From Limnanthes douglasii subsp. nivea (Eukaryota; Streptophyta; Magnoliopsida; Brassicales; Limnanthaceae): a stretch of DNA of 64,000 bases. Both the position numbers and the translations under genes were made by a program. The number at the start of each line of letters is the position of its first letter. Positions within the stretch are counted from its first letter, which is position 1. Positions 10,861 to 22,839 of this stretch are shown in pieces. The notes below the pieces were generated by a model. The model was given only the letters and a program-made list of their open reading frames with translations, searched no databases and was not told the origin of the DNA. The stretch lies in contig JAUPFV010000003.1 in the NCBI GenBank assembly GCA_036936605.1, forward strand, positions 102,433,278 to 102,497,277. Reading direction: 5' to 3'.

Positions 10861-13042
10861 CAGACCATCCCTACACTAACTCCTCCCATCGGACCTTCTA
10901 ATCTGATCCAAGAATCTTCTTCTCCTCTTGAATTAGTTTCAACTTCTTCTACTCATCAGGAAGAAACATCTGAGAAGAAAAATAAGAAGAAAAATAAAGG
11001 TACTGCTGAACTGCTTTCGAACATAGAGGCCATCCTAGGAAATAATCTTCATGGAATGGAGGCCAAGCATTCGCTGACACCTCATAAAATAAAGTACAAA
11101 TATTTTCACCCGTCCAATAAGATTAAGCTCAGGGAACGATAGAAGATTCCAGACTCCATTAAAATCCGATTTCCAGAGGTAGGGGAGACACAATTGTCTG
11201 TCAAAGATCACGAGTTGATCATTTACACTGAGATTCTGAATTGGGGTCTTTGACTACCTCTAGATCATTCCTTAGTAGATTATTTTCACCTGATACAACT
11301 ATGTTCGCCCAAGTCGGTCTTAACATATGGTTCACCCTCATGGTATGCATCATGGCTTCTCAGATCTCTCGGCTTTGATTTTCTATGGAGGAGCTAGTTT
11401 GACTGAAACATGTGGCAAAGAACTCTTATTTCCCCTTTTATTAAATATCTCTGGAAAATAAGTATAAGATTATGAATGACTTTCTTGAAGCCGACAAGAA
11501 GTAGAAACAGAGGTTCATTTTTATTTCCGGATTATTGGAGACAAGCTTTGAAAACTCTGACAAGCTACCCCATCGTCTTAGTTTGAGATTGACCAATCGA
11601 GGTATTTATCCAATTCTTGTTTAGTCTATATTTGTTTGGATTATTGAATTCACTAAAATGTTTCTTTGGGGAAAAAAATGAATGTCACAACTAAATTGTT
11701 CAAGGACTACGTTAAAACAGCCAGTTAGACATTTTCTAAGTTAAGCTGCTGGGCCAGCAAAACTTGGAAGCATCGGTTTTACAAATTCTTTACTCCTTCA
11801 AACTTGGCTAAAATTCAGCTTTGCAGGAATGATCTGACCCAACCTAAGATAATGAAAGAGCTTATGATCCCTCCCACGGAGAATTTTATACTCGAAAGAC
11901 TTGAGTGCTTGGATAATCTTGTCTATCTTCCCACTAGGGCTAGAGCTCCTAGTCACCGAGATAAAAAAAATGAAGATGAAGTTGAAGAAAGTAATTCCAA
12001 TGAAGATGTTGGTTTGGACACTGGGTTCGGGCAAGGACAAGAGACTGATGTCGGGGAAAGGCAAGAGATTGGGACCGGGGAGAGACAAGAAGTTGATGCT
12101 GAGCCAGAAGTTGTGGCTAAATCAAAACATGTTGGGAAATGTGGTGCTACTAGACCATCAAGAAGACATAATATTAAAGAGAAAGTCAAGAGAGCACTTA
12201 TTGATGAAATTGAAAATGACAACACTATTGCTCCAAGTTTTCTTCCTATCAAGAAGATAATTTTTGTTGAATCAGATTCTGGTGGGGAATGTGTTTCTCA
12301 TAGAAAACATAATGCTGGTCCAGGGGGAGTGGGGAGTGCGGAAAATGTTTTCCATTACTCGGTATACTTTGATGTTTATGCGAATGACTTTGTTGCCAAT
12401 AAGATTAATAGGTTATTTCGCGTTGTTTCTCTCGAACGAAAGGCTAATCAGAAGTACTATTACAAGAATAAGATGATCTAGAAGAGATCCACTGTGAAAA
12501 TACTAGAAGATGAGCTTGCACATGAAATGAAAACTTTCGTTGAGTGTCTGAAGAAGATTGAAGCACTTTAAGCTCAACTATAAAAGGAGAAAGAAGAATT
12601 CGACTCTAAACGGGAGAGGTTTGTCACCATAGATACAGAGCGAAATATTCTTGTTGAAGGCCTCTTTGAGTCTTGTAATGAAACTAAGAAACACTTTGAG
12701 AATACAATCAAAGCGATTGAAAGGTTAGATGATGAGAAGAAATCTATGAGAGATAACATCGAGGAGTACAAGAATATCTACCTTGAAGAATACGCTGTTG
12801 CTTGCGTCTCCCGCTTGGAAGTAAGAGATGTCAAAATCCAATATGTTGTGATAATAGAGATTCACGAACGTTTTCCCAAATTTAAGTTAAGAAGTTTTTG
12901 GGAGCGTGTCATATAAAGGCATCGCCAAAAGGGGGTTTATTTGGTAGATGAAGACTCAACTAGCAATTCAGACAAATCAGATAGTTCTTCCTCCAGCAGC
13001 AGTTCATCGGGGGGAAGTAGAGATGGTATCCCCTCAAAGTAA
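10861..13042 (+). pseudogene. Element A antisense ORF (Transposase_28-like) remnant
   Basis: Plus-strand gene opposite to gag-pol. About 10900-11020 is a Ser/Lys-rich linker. About 11100-11420 contains IKIRFPE, IIYTEILNWGL and YFHLIQLC, matching the 'putative gypsy type transposon' domain of the C and D copies. After an intron-like gap (about 11602-11679) come KLFKDYVK, SKLSCWASKTWKHRFY and ELMIPP, then an acidic linker, a coiled coil (12480-12780), a conserved tail block (HERFPKFKLRSFW, about 12865) and a serine-rich end with stop TAA at 13040-13042. Several nonsense codons interrupt it. It converges on pol, with tandem repeats between. Function is unknown. Confidence 0.75.
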
Positions 13043-13204
13043 GGTTGGGGTTTATCACTTAGTTTTTGTTTCCAAATTTTTTTGTGTACACCTTGTGAAG
13101 TAATTATACCATAGGTTTGTTTTTGTTAAACTTTTGAGTCTTGACAATCTACTCTACTTTGTAAAAGTAATCAGTATGGTAACTCTTTGATCGTATATTT
13201 TCCC
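13043..13204. other. Element A spacer after the antisense ORF
   Basis: Non-coding trailer between the aORF stop and the tandem repeats. Nothing further was recognised. Confidence 0.4.
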
Positions 13205-13690
13205 TCATCCTTTTAAATATGAGAATTGTTATTATTCTTATCTCGCACAAGATATTGTTAATTCCCTTACATGTTTTGATATGAGAATTGTTATTATTCT
13301 TATCTCGCATAAGTTATTGTTAATTCCCTATTCCAAATGTTTTCTTTAACAGTTTTCATATGAAAATTACTATACTTAACTTAACTCCCTTCTCCAAACA
13401 TTTAATATAAAAATTGATATACTTGACTTTTGTAAAAAGCTTTTACTTTCTTCTCCAAACCTTTTTATATGAAAAATTTTATACTTAGTTTTTATAAAAG
13501 ACTCTTAATTCTCTCCTCCAGACATTTTCATATGAAAGATTTTATACTTAATTTTTAGAAAAGACTTTTAATTTTGTGCTCAGAACTTTTTCATATGAAA
13601 TTTTGTATATTTTGTTAATATTAAGATTCTTAATTCTCTCATCCAAACATTTTCATATGAAATCTTTTATACTTAATTTCTAAAAAATAC
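13205..13690. repeat. Tandem repeats, ~62-bp unit, element A
   Basis: Variants of a unit containing TTTTCATATGAAA and an ACTTAATTTT-like segment recur about every 62 bp (for example GAGAATTGTTATTATTCTTA at 13221 and 13283). The units sit between the convergent aORF and pol ends. Divergence rises along the array. Confidence 0.75.
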
Positions 13691-13695
13691 TTTTG

Positions 13696-13945
13696 TTGGA
13701 AGATCATTCTGATCCAAAAGAGGATAAAAACTGTGACCCATCCTTCGTTAGAAAACCCGTCTGGTTTGAAAAGATAAAAAGTGTAGACCAACATTTGTTG
13801 GAAGACCTCTGTTGGTCGAAAAATATAAAAATTATAGACCAACATTCGTTGGTATACCCTTCCGATCCAAAAAGATGAAAATTGTAGACCAACATTCCTT
13901 GGAAGATCCTTCCGGTCCAAAAACTGAAAATTGTATAAGTTGTTT
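13696..13945. repeat. Tandem repeats, ~51-bp unit, element A
   Basis: Five units begin at 13696, 13748, 13798, 13849 and 13899. Each starts TTGGAAGA-like and contains a GATCCAAAA-type block and GTAGACCAACATT. They follow directly on a different 62-bp array. Open frames over this stretch on both strands are by-products of the repeat. Confidence 0.85.
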
Positions 13946-14084
13946 TAAGATGACAAAGAAAAATTATATATAAGTCAGTTATTATGGCACCTCATTAAAA
14001 CCTTCCTGCGCCACCATGGTAGGAAATAGTATGCCACCAATTCTTACATAGGTTCTCAAAAATATTTACAAACTTACAAATTCA

Positions 14085-15130
14085 TTCTAAATATAATATG
14101 AGATGCTCAATATTCTATGGGTGGAGAAGATCTCTTCCTTCTTTCTTTTTTCAGTCGATATATCTCCGGCTTAACTTTCTTTGTTATCGTATACGGACCC
14201 TCCCAGTTAGGTCCTAACTTACAAAGACGTTTTCCTTTCGTATGAATAAATACTTTTCTCAACACCTTGTCCCATGCTTTAAACTCCCGTCGTCTGACTT
14301 TGGAAGCTTATTGACTTCTCATCAGAGTCTGATAGTGTAAATAATTCAACTATGTTATTCTTCTTTTTTCTTCTATCAAATCTAACTCTGTACGATTTTC
14401 TTTATCGTTTATTTCTTTGGAGTATTCGTTGATTTGATACAAGAGTAATATTATCTCGGATGGAACCATTGCATCAATCCCATAGACTAACACAAATAAT
14501 GATTCTTATGTACCCGTTCGAAAAGTAGTTATGTATGCTCATAACACTTATTGTAAATAATTTAAACATTTTCCAGCCTTACCTTCCAAATTCGTTTTCA
14601 AACCATCCATAATTGTTCAGTTGGTAACCTCAACTTATGGAGAGGTTCCAGGAAGCATTGTTGTATTCCTTTAGAAGCACAAAATTCCTCCATTTCTTTG
14701 TTATCGAATTATGGCCCATTATCCATTGTTATTTTCATTGGAACCCTAAAATTACAACAAATATTAGAGATAATAAACTTGATCACATCCTTAGATTTTG
14801 TTCCTGGTAATGGCTCAGCTTCTACCCATTTGGAAAAATAGTCCACTGCGACAATTATCATTTGTCGTCCTCCTGACGCCATTGGTAATGGTCCGACCAG
14901 ATCAATACCTCATCAGTCAAAGGGTAGCGATTCAGAAATTGATTCAAGAGTTACTCATGGTGTATGGATTGTATTAGCAAATCCTTGGCAGGTATCACTT
15001 TTTGAAGTAACTCATTGGAATCCGAAGATATTGTAAGCCAATAGTACCTTGCTAGAAGAACTCTTCGTATTAACATTTTATACCCACAATGTGCGGATCC
15101 GTCCCCATCATATAATTTTGACAATATCAT
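14085..15130 (-). pseudogene. Element A integrase
   Basis: On the minus strand the integrase core is readable around 14930-14600: LPMASGGRQMIIVAVDYFSK, then a block with MDNGP (second catalytic aspartate) followed by a stop and FDNKEMEEFC. The third acidic position survives in EVTN after a frameshift. The C-terminal GPY-type motif appears at about 14200 (WEGPYTI). Integrase joins the cDNA ends to the host chromosome; several stops and frameshifts disable this one. Confidence 0.8.
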
Positions 15131-15369
15131 TTGCGATTCATTTTATCTTAAACATTGAAGTAAAGGCCGACTAAAAGATTTTATATACAATACATCTCCG
15201 AGGAAAATGTAACCATATACCTTAAATCATATTCTTTTGGCCAATACTTTGTCAACATTTAACATATCATTTACCAATAATTCTATAATTTAACTACTTC
15301 AATCTTTGGATGTGCTTGTAGAAATTTGAAAAACTTCAATAAACCCTTCTACCGAATCTAATGCCCTTG

Positions 15370-16640
15370 TTATAAAGGATTTTCTTGTGTGATAATCCAA
15401 GGATACTCCTCGAGATACGAAGTCTTAGCCAAAGAATCAACCACAAAATTTCTAGCCATATAAACATGCTCGTGTCTGATGCATTTAAAACCCAACGTTA
15501 AAGCATTTAACACCCTCAAATAATTTGCTAAATTATATTTTATTGCCTCAGACAGACCATATGTATGATTTAAAAGAAGTTGTGAGTCACTTATCAACCT
15601 TAATTTTTTTCGCTACAAATTTTACCAAGTCTCAACCCTGTTAAAGCAACTTCATACTCGGCCTCATTATTTGATGCCTTAAATCTGAAGCGGATTACTT
15701 GATATATGGTAATTTCTTCTGGGGAAATCAACTGCACCCCTGCTCCACATCCTGACACGCTTGAACCCCTATCTGTTCGGACTATCCACTCTGACCTAAA
15801 CTTTTCCTCATCAATCTTCATATCGGCTCGTTCAGAATGAAACTAAACTATATGTTCTACTAAGGCTTGTGCTTTGATTGTAGTCCTAGGCTCAAATTTA
15901 ATATCAAAATCTCCATATTCAACATACCATTTAATCATTCTCTCTGATACATCAGGACTTTGTAACATATTTTTTATTGGAAAATGTATTCGTACGATGA
16001 TAGAATGAGTCTGAAAATAAGGTCTTATTTTTCGCGCAATGATTACTAATGCAAGGGCTAATTTCTCTAACTTTAAATACTATTTTCAGTACCCATAAGA
16101 CTTTTACTGATAGAATACACTAGTATTGGGGAATTATCTTCTTCTCAAATTAAAACAACACTCAACGTATAACTCGATACTGCTAGGTAAACGTACAACT
16201 TATCCCCCCAGATTTGGCTTTATTAAAATGTATGGTGAAGAAAGATATTCTTCTATTCGATGAAACGCCTACGAACACTCGTGAGTCCATTCAAAACAAT
16301 TTTCTCGTCTCAACACTTGGAATAATGAAGCACACTTCTTTGATGATCTTGCTATGAATCTATTCAAGGCTACCAATCTTCATATTAGAATTTGTACTTC
16401 TTTGATTGTTCGAGGTGGTGTCATAGTGCTCAAAGAATTTGGTTGTATCAAATCAGCTTATATTCCATGCTCACTGATTATATATCCAAGAAAGTTTCGG
16501 CATCTTACTCAGAACGTACAATTTTCTGAATTCAATTTCAAATTTATCCTTGTCAGGTTAGTGAAAGTTTCTTCTGGATCTTCCAAGTAGTTCTCATCCC
16601 TTGCATTTTTACTAACATTTCAACGATATATACTTTAATA
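15370..16640 (-). pseudogene. Element A RT end, RNase H and archaeal-type RNase H
   Basis: In minus-strand order: a VYIVEMLVK stretch at about 16615, where active copies have YIDD; LGYIISEHGI at about 16480; an RT-linked RNase H region with KLEKLALALVI at about 16060; then a second RNase H starting WIVRTDRGSS with FRFKASNNEAEYE (15821-15600) and its continuation to 15370. Two RNase H domains in tandem mark the Tat lineage. The front of the RT is missing: protease sequence runs almost straight into the palm end, so a deletion of several hundred bases has occurred. Stops are frequent. Confidence 0.8.
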
Positions 16641-17791
16641 TTTCTCCTAATCTGAGTCTCAAAAGATTTGTTTACTAACATTGGCGAACAGTTGATGGCA
16701 CAACATACATTTTAGGAAACCAAGACCTTTCAAAGATTGCATTGTAAGAATTCGGGCCGTCTACCATAATAAATAAGACTGTAACTACCTTTTTGAATTG
16801 TCCCTGACCTAGCTCAACTCTTCCCTCAAATTCTCTTGCCACTTCAGTTGTTACTCATAGTAAACCCTACAGCTGTCCGATCTGACCGAAGGATAGTCAG
16901 TGGATACTTTATCTGGCTATAAGTAGTCATAAATATAATATTAGCCCAGTTGCCAGTATCAATCAAAAAATTTGTATCTCATCCCCTGCAATTTCTGCTA
17001 CAATAACAACCACATCTTTTTGTGGACCAACTACATTGCTCATGTCATTGTCTTCAAAACATAATATTGGAGATGGATTTCTTTATAAGTGTGGTGAAGC
17101 ACCTTCTTGTAACTGAGTTGGTAAGCTAACAAAGCCTCTTTCGAGAATAATTTCATATCCTTGCAATGGTAGCTCCTCCAAAAATTGTTAGTGACTCAAA
17201 TAAAGCACATAATTCACTAACATTTCCTCTCATAATCGGCTCTTCCACCATGTGTATGTTGTTTATGTCTGGTTTTTTATCCTAATTCTCAGTGGAGATA
17301 TCAAACGAATCAATAGATTCTTCATCAAAAGATTTTAATATCATTAAAGTATCTTTTTGCTTCAGAGCATTTTCTTGCTTTGGAGCAACCAAAGAATTCT
17401 TCTTCACAAATGTTGTCAGCTTCCTATTTTCAATAAAGACTTGTATCTCTTTTTTCAATGCCACTCAGTCCTTCTTATCATGCCCAATGTCCTCATGACT
17501 CACAGTACATATTTCTTTTATTCTCACTTGGATTTTGTGTTGGAAATGACTTATGAAATTGCACATGCGGACATGTTCTCTTTAAAATGTTGCTGCACAC
17601 TCAGTCAGTTCAGCAAAATATGTTGGTCGGATCCATTTGTTTGATATGGGTTGCTGAGTATTAACGATCGGTGTGTATTCTTTCATTTTTGGAGGTGCAT
17701 GTATTATTGTTTGATATGGGCCGGATATATTGCTGTGCACAAGAACTCTTTTCTGACGCTTGCGTTTCTTCCACTAAGATTTTTTCTCTAC
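16641..17791 (-). pseudogene. Element A gag C-terminus and protease remnant
   Basis: Minus strand. About 17500-17440 reads VSHEDIGHDKKD before a stop, then VALKKEIQ; this is the zinc-binding CxxHxxxxGHxxxxC-type segment of Tat gag with cysteines lost. About 17060-16700 keeps protease-region wording (FIMVDGPNSYNAIF, WFPKMYVVPSTVRQ), but the DTG active site is not preserved. The segment then fuses abruptly to the RT palm. Confidence 0.65.
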
Positions 17792-18762
17792 TTAATCCAA
17801 TAGAGCCCCAAACGTCATAGTTTGTTTTTCAGCAACATTATTGTTCAAAATTATCAGAAGTAATCCCATCCGAAAAGCTGTTAGTGTCATTCTATCCTCA
17901 AAACTTTCCATGTCGGTTTTTGTCATGATAAAGCGATTTGTGTATTCCTGGAGACTCTCTCCTATCTTTTGCTTACAGTAAATTATCGCATCAACATTCG
18001 CGCAAAACTTTTTGCTTCCCACAAAATGCTGACAAAAAATATTCCATAATATATCAAATATTTTGATACAACCCTCAGGCAAGCGGTTATACCACTTTGA
18101 AGATGCGTTCTTGAAGGTTTGGGAGAAGGATTTACATATCAATTTGTCATCATCATTATAAGTGATCATAAAATCGTTAAACTGGTCGATGTGGTTGTCT
18201 GGATCTTCTGTTCCATCAAAAGTTTCTAGCTCTGATATGTCAAACCACTTAGGCAGATGCCCGTAAAGAATTTTTGGGGAGATAGGAGATGACCTCCAAT
18301 TATGGCCCATTCTATACATACTTCCCCGAGGGCCTTCATTCATTGTCGTGTATAAACCTTCTTCGGATGGATATATAAACTGATTACTCACACGATATTC
18401 AAGATTATGGCCTCCAAAAGGAATATGCATATGAAAATTTGCTTGTTCTTTCCTGTTAACATTCATAGCTCTATGATTCTCTTCGGACCCAAGTCTTTTT
18501 TTCTCCTGTTCATTGTTTTCTTTCCTCGGACCCTTAGCGTGGTGAGATGTCCGACGATCATCTTTTTACCTTCTCATTTTTTTTTCTTGTAATTCTTTAT
18601 ATGTTGATTGTTCCTTTCTGGGGAAAGAGATTCATCCGAATCATATGACGAATAATCACTGGAGTAAATTGATTCATAACGATCTTTAGATTTTACCTTT
18701 CTCTTCGAGGAATAACGATTTCTTCTCTGAGGCGTCTCATCTGTCCGAGGAATATTTTCCAT
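17792..18762 (-). pseudogene. Element A gag
   Basis: Capsid-like protein. The N-terminal part (18762-18574) is charged and repetitive in Arg, Lys and Ser. After a stop/frameshift the 224-residue block 18466-17792 carries the retrotransposon gag domain: PKWFDISELETFDGTEDPDNHI, followed by FSQTFKNASSKWYNRLPEG and CKQKIGESLQEYTNRF. The equivalent C and D blocks are similar throughout. It would package element RNA in a virus-like particle. It lies directly behind the 5' LTR leader, as expected. Confidence 0.85.
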
Positions 18763-19128
18763 GCGATCTTTTTCAGCTACTTGCTCTCTTTGGATTTTAG
18801 AGTTGAGCCTCTATGAACTCAGGTTCACTTCTTACTCAGCATTCAATCTTCTTATCTCTTCCAAAGTTTTTTCTTTCGAGCTACTAAAACGAATTCTTCT
18901 AAAATCTCATCGGCATATTGATCACTGTTATTTCTTTCATTCGTAACAACCATTTGATCCTCGGCAAGGAGATCTCAAGATGGACCTCCAATCATGTAAT
19001 TCTTCATTCCATACTCTAACCCTACAAACAGTTCCATATCCATTACTCTCGGTGTGTTTTTAATATAATATTTATGGCTTTGGAAAGATAATTCCAGGTA
19101 CCAATCGCCTTCCTATAGACGGCATCAC
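18763..19128 (-). other. Element A leader with primer-binding site
   Basis: Non-coding leader between the 5' LTR and gag. The bases next to the LTR (element sense GTGATGCCGTCTATAGGAA, about 19110-19128) resemble the GCGCCGTCTGTGGGAA-type primer-binding site of many Ty3/gypsy elements, with several mismatches. Confidence 0.55.
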
Positions 19129-19500
19129 TGATGATTCCAGATATTTCTTAGTGACATTTTCTATCCTTAATATGTTGGTATGGGGATATCTGTCGTAGTT
19201 ATATTCGTATAATAATATTTTTAGAGAGACAAATGGAATGAGTAGAGAGAGAAATAGACAAAAAGAACAAATAAAGTATTCATTGACTAATAATTGGACC
19301 ATTTTCTCAGCAGGCTGTGTCCTTTATATAATACATGAAGTAAGTTTCTAATTTATATAGTTACCTCCTCTTAAGTGATTCTTTTCGCCCCACCTCTTTA
19401 CTAATTATAAACACACACACACAATACTTTATTACATCTAATTGATCATTTTATTTATTATAGTTAGCTAATTTATCACCATATTTTTCTCCTATTATCA
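19129..19500 (-). repeat. Element A right LTR (5' LTR in element sense)
   Basis: Plus-strand ends are TGATGATTCC and TTATCA, so in element sense it starts TGATAA and ends ATCATCA. It is followed by target duplication ATACC (19501-19505). TATATAAAGG is conserved on the minus strand. Confidence 0.9.
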
Positions 19501-19505
19501 ATACC

Positions 19506-19865
19506 TACAGAGACAGATGACCTACATCATATCGTCCCCAAGATCATTTCTAATAAAGATAACAAGTTTGTTATGAATATACCTTATGAAACAGAAATCC
19601 ACACCTTTATTAATACTTTGAACTCCATTAGTATAACTAGAGTTGATGGCTTTAATACCACATTCTTCAAACAATTATGGGCGATCATATTTAATGACAT
19701 GTGTACTATAATTATATCATTTTTCAAAAGTGATCAATTCCCTCGTGGAATCTACGTAACAATAATATGTCTTATACCTAAGAAAGAATCACCGAAAACA
19801 TGAAATAAGTACAGATCAATCAGTTTGCATACCGAATTCAACATGATTGTATTAAAAATTCTAAA
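19506..19865 (+). pseudogene. LINE L1a ORF2, reverse transcriptase start (3' half)
   Basis: The LINE reading sense lost at 9131 resumes here. DGFNTTFFKQLWAII at about 19645, FPRGIYVTIICLIPK and YRSISLHTEFNM match the palm entry of plant L1 reverse transcriptase and the same part of L1b (DGFNIFFFKSCWSII). It ends near 19865, where element B begins in mid-gene, so the catalytic FADD block is missing. Confidence 0.85.
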
Positions 19866-22089
19866 TGAAACCACTAAACCCTGAATATATATTGGCATTA
19901 AAAAATATGCCATATATTTATTACCCAAAGTTTCAGATTTCTTCTTTAAAAAGGCAATGGGGAATGCCAGAGAACATAGTACTTCGGCTTCCAAAAGAAG
20001 GAGATACTTCACTTGACTGTGGAAAGGATGAGCTGGTGATGTACCCATAAATTATTAACTGTCGGTTTCAGTTTCCGCTAGACCCAATGATTGTGGAGTA
20101 TTTTGAGCTCATCGTCCTCTATCATACGCAAGATACTCCCAATAAATAGTTTACCCTTCTGTCCATTATCATGGATTCTAGACTTGCACAAATCCCTATT
20201 TGTATCATAGATTATATTGTCCTAACAAAGCTTTCAAAGGGCCCTGTTTTGCCATTCTACTATCTCACATTGAATGACGATCTGAAGATAGTCGACGACC
20301 TGCTCGAGGCTGACAAATTTTGGAAAAAATATTTGTCTTCATATCTGGGGCTTAGAAAAACGGAAAGAAAAATTCCAAGGAGAATCCGTCAAAGCTTAAC
20401 CTTGTCTCGAGAAGTAACAGTAAGTTGCTTTGCTTTTATTGTTTTTTTATTTCATTTTGTTTGTTTACTTATATATATTTATTGCATTTCAGGAATTCTG
20501 AAGCGATATAAGATTCTCTAAAAAGATGTTATGGAAATTGTTTCGAAGTTAGCTACATGGGCGGAAAAAGAGTGGGGCAATGGTTTCCATTCAACTTTCT
20601 TGCCCATCAACTTTATCAACAACCATTTATGGTGAATCACATTAGGTGCTAACTTCTAAGAAAATAAGATGGAGTTTCCGAATCCAATTCAGGTTGTGAA
20701 GAGACTGGTAGCGCCTGATGCTAAGAAGATTCTTCCAATTCGGAATAGGTTAGACAACCATCTTCCCTCAAAGATGAAAGGGAAAAAAATAAAAAAAGCA
20801 GGTAGCACATTTGGTGCTAGCCCTTCAGAAGCTCTGACGCCGTTAAAATAAAAAAACAGCAGAAAAGAACCTCCCCAGTACCGAAGAAGGATAAGAAGTT
20901 GAGCCTTCTCCAAAAAGGAAGAAAACATATGCCTTGAAGAAAAAGAAGAACACATCTAAAAAAACTCCACAAAAGAGAGCAAAAAATAAAGTTGTACAAA
21001 CCGCTCAAGAGGTTCCTTCCGATGTTGATGAAATTGTTATTGTGGAAGATCAACAGAAAGAAAATGAAGCAGGTGATAAAGAGGGAGACACTCAACCAGG
21101 ATAGACTGTTGTAGACAACGATCGGTGATGATAAATTTGATCATGATAACTTCATCAACCTCGATCAATCTCAAGAGCTTGTTAGAGATCAAGATCCATA
21201 CGTTCAAGAACTTCATGACCAACTCCAAAACTACGGTAAAATATCTGCTCCTGTTCTTCCTGAGGCAATTTCACCAGAGGTCTCTTTGCCTCCATCTTCT
21301 TCTTCTCTTATGATGTTTCCTAGTCAAATGGTCATACCTGCCTAAGAGCCATCCAAAGAAGTTGTGCTTGCTCTTTAACTATTTTCCAATCTTGGCACTG
21401 CAGCACAAAAATTATGCCAAGAAGTTGAATTTTCCCGAGGCCAGCTAGAGCATATGGCAAAGGAGATGGTCCGCCATAAGAAAATTACTCCCGCTGAAAA
21501 AATAAATGAGGGAAACCTTTGGTGACACCGTGGAAAAGCAATTCTATGGATTTCAGCTGGCCAGATCAGAATTCATCAGAGGGCTCATTTATCTCAAGAA
21601 TCACCTTAGAGCTGTGCATTGAAAAGAAATGGAAGTGCTCAACACTTCTCATCAGAATGAGATAAAAGAGCTCAAATCTAAGCACACTGAAGAATTAGCT
21701 AAAGAGAAACAAAAATACTATGATCTTCAACTTTCACCCAACAAGAGTGAGGATGAGAGGAAAAAGTTGATAGAGGATATGGATGCTCTCAAGGTTCAAT
21801 TTGATGAAGAGAAAAGGCTTGTTGTTGCTACTGCTCATAACAAATGTGGGAAGGACATGTTAGCAACCACAAAAAATGCCGAACAGAAAAAATCTGTTAA
21901 TCTTCTTCGCGAATGTCATGCCTCATTCTCAAAGTTGACCTCTCCAACTTTTGGGAGCATATTTCTATTGAAAGTCGCCTCAGCGAAGATTTTGACCCCG
22001 TACCTTTTTCTTCATCCAAAAAGGTAGAATCAGAGGATAGTTCTTCTAACCAAGGGGAGTTTGCCGAGGAGAATCTTGACGAAAAATAA
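19866..22089 (+). pseudogene. Element B antisense ORF (Transposase_28-like), truncated
   Basis: Plus-strand gene, 5'-truncated. It begins in the domain with PLNPEYILALKN, then LKRQWGMPENIVLRLPKEGD and YFELIVLYHTQDTP, and FYYLTLNDDLKIVDDLLEAD. A GT-AG intron (20420-20492) is at the same place as in C and D. The second exon reads SKLATWAEKEWGNGFHSTF, then a lysine-rich linker, a coiled coil (21629-21840) and the acidic tail, ending at TAA 22087-22089. Multiple nonsense codons lie between 20850 and 21630. The tail block aligned to FHEKFPKRNLGDLW in C is present near 21930. Function unknown. Confidence 0.75.
20420..20492 (+). other. Conserved intron of the element B antisense ORF
   Basis: Donor GTAAGTT, pyrimidine-rich middle and acceptor TTGCATTTCAG, 73 bp. 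The flanking coding blocks (before: RQSLTLSREVT; after: the block ending WAEKEWGN) correspond to those flanking the C and D introns. Confidence 0.75.
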
Positions 22090-22368
22090 CTTTGCTTTCT
22101 ATTTCCTTGTTTTTTTTGTATCTGTCATCTAGCTGTTGTAGGATGACTTGAATCTGTTTAAATTTCATTTGTTTAAGTATTAAAAACTTTGTGTGTATTC
22201 GTCAAATTTATGCAATAGCACATTTGTTTCCATTAATAGCTTTATTATTTTGTATCTAACAAGGCATGGTTGCTTCGAATGTTTATATTCAATACAAAGT
22301 GTTTTAAGAAAATGTTAACCTTTTAACACAAATAGTGTATTTCAGATGACATAAACTTTGAACCATTA
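22090..22368. other. Element B spacer after the antisense ORF
   Basis: Non-coding trailer leading into the tandem repeats. Nothing else was recognised. Confidence 0.4.
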
Positions 22369-22600
22369 TAGTGCGTTTAAAGAACTTAGCACTTCGAAAA
22401 TGATAGTGCGTTTAAATAATGTATAATGCGTTCAAAGAACGTAGCACTTCAAAATGGTAGTGTGTTTAAAGAACGTAGCACTTTAGAATGGTAATGTGTT
22501 TAAATAACGTATCACTTTGAAAATGGTAGTGCGTTTAAAGAACGTAGCACTTCGAATATGGTTGTTTCTTTGAAAAGTGTATACAACACTTTGGAATAAT
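22369..22600. repeat. Tandem repeats, 34-35-bp unit, element B
   Basis: About six units contain TAGTGCGTTTAAAGAACGTAG and CACTTCGAAAATGG variants, starting at 22369, 22404, (partial 22424), 22458, 22492 and 22527. They occupy the same place as the unrelated repeats of element A, between the convergent aORF and pol ends. Confidence 0.85.
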
Positions 22601-22839
22601 TACTCTTGGTCAACTTCAAAGATGATCAGTCTTTGACTAGTCACCAAAATAATTTAAATAAGCATACTTAAACAACCATTGGCCAAAAAATAGTTTTATT
22701 GATAGCTTTGAATATTCATATAGCACCTCATTAAAACCTTCATGGTCCAACAGGGTAGGAAATAATGTGCCAATTATTCAGAAAGAAAAATTTCAAAACA
22801 TATTGTTATAAAAGGTGTTGAAGGATCCTCCCCGACTCG

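Larger units (their letters stand above)
9132..19500 (-). mobile_element. Element A: Tat-lineage Ty3/gypsy retrotransposon inserted in LINE L1a
   Basis: Two diverged LTRs (9132-9555 and 19129-19500) flank an internal region whose gag and pol run on the minus strand, with the antisense-gene remnant on the plus strand. The 5-bp sequence ATACC occurs at 9127-9131 and 19501-19505, a target-site duplication. Removing the element re-joins the LINE reading sense. A second, archaeal-type RNase H after the first, plus the opposite-strand ORF, places it in the Tat/Retand group. It is heavily mutated: protease and most of the RT palm are missing and the LTRs differ in length (424 against 372 bp), so it is an old insertion. 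Confidence 0.9.

Noticed and set aside
13639..13920. Overlapping frames on both strands with repeating peptide units
   Set aside because: Produced by the 51-bp tandem repeat; no promoter or homology.
13205..13945. Possible CRISPR-like array
   Set aside because: Units are contiguous and diverged without unique spacers, and the context is a plant retrotransposon.
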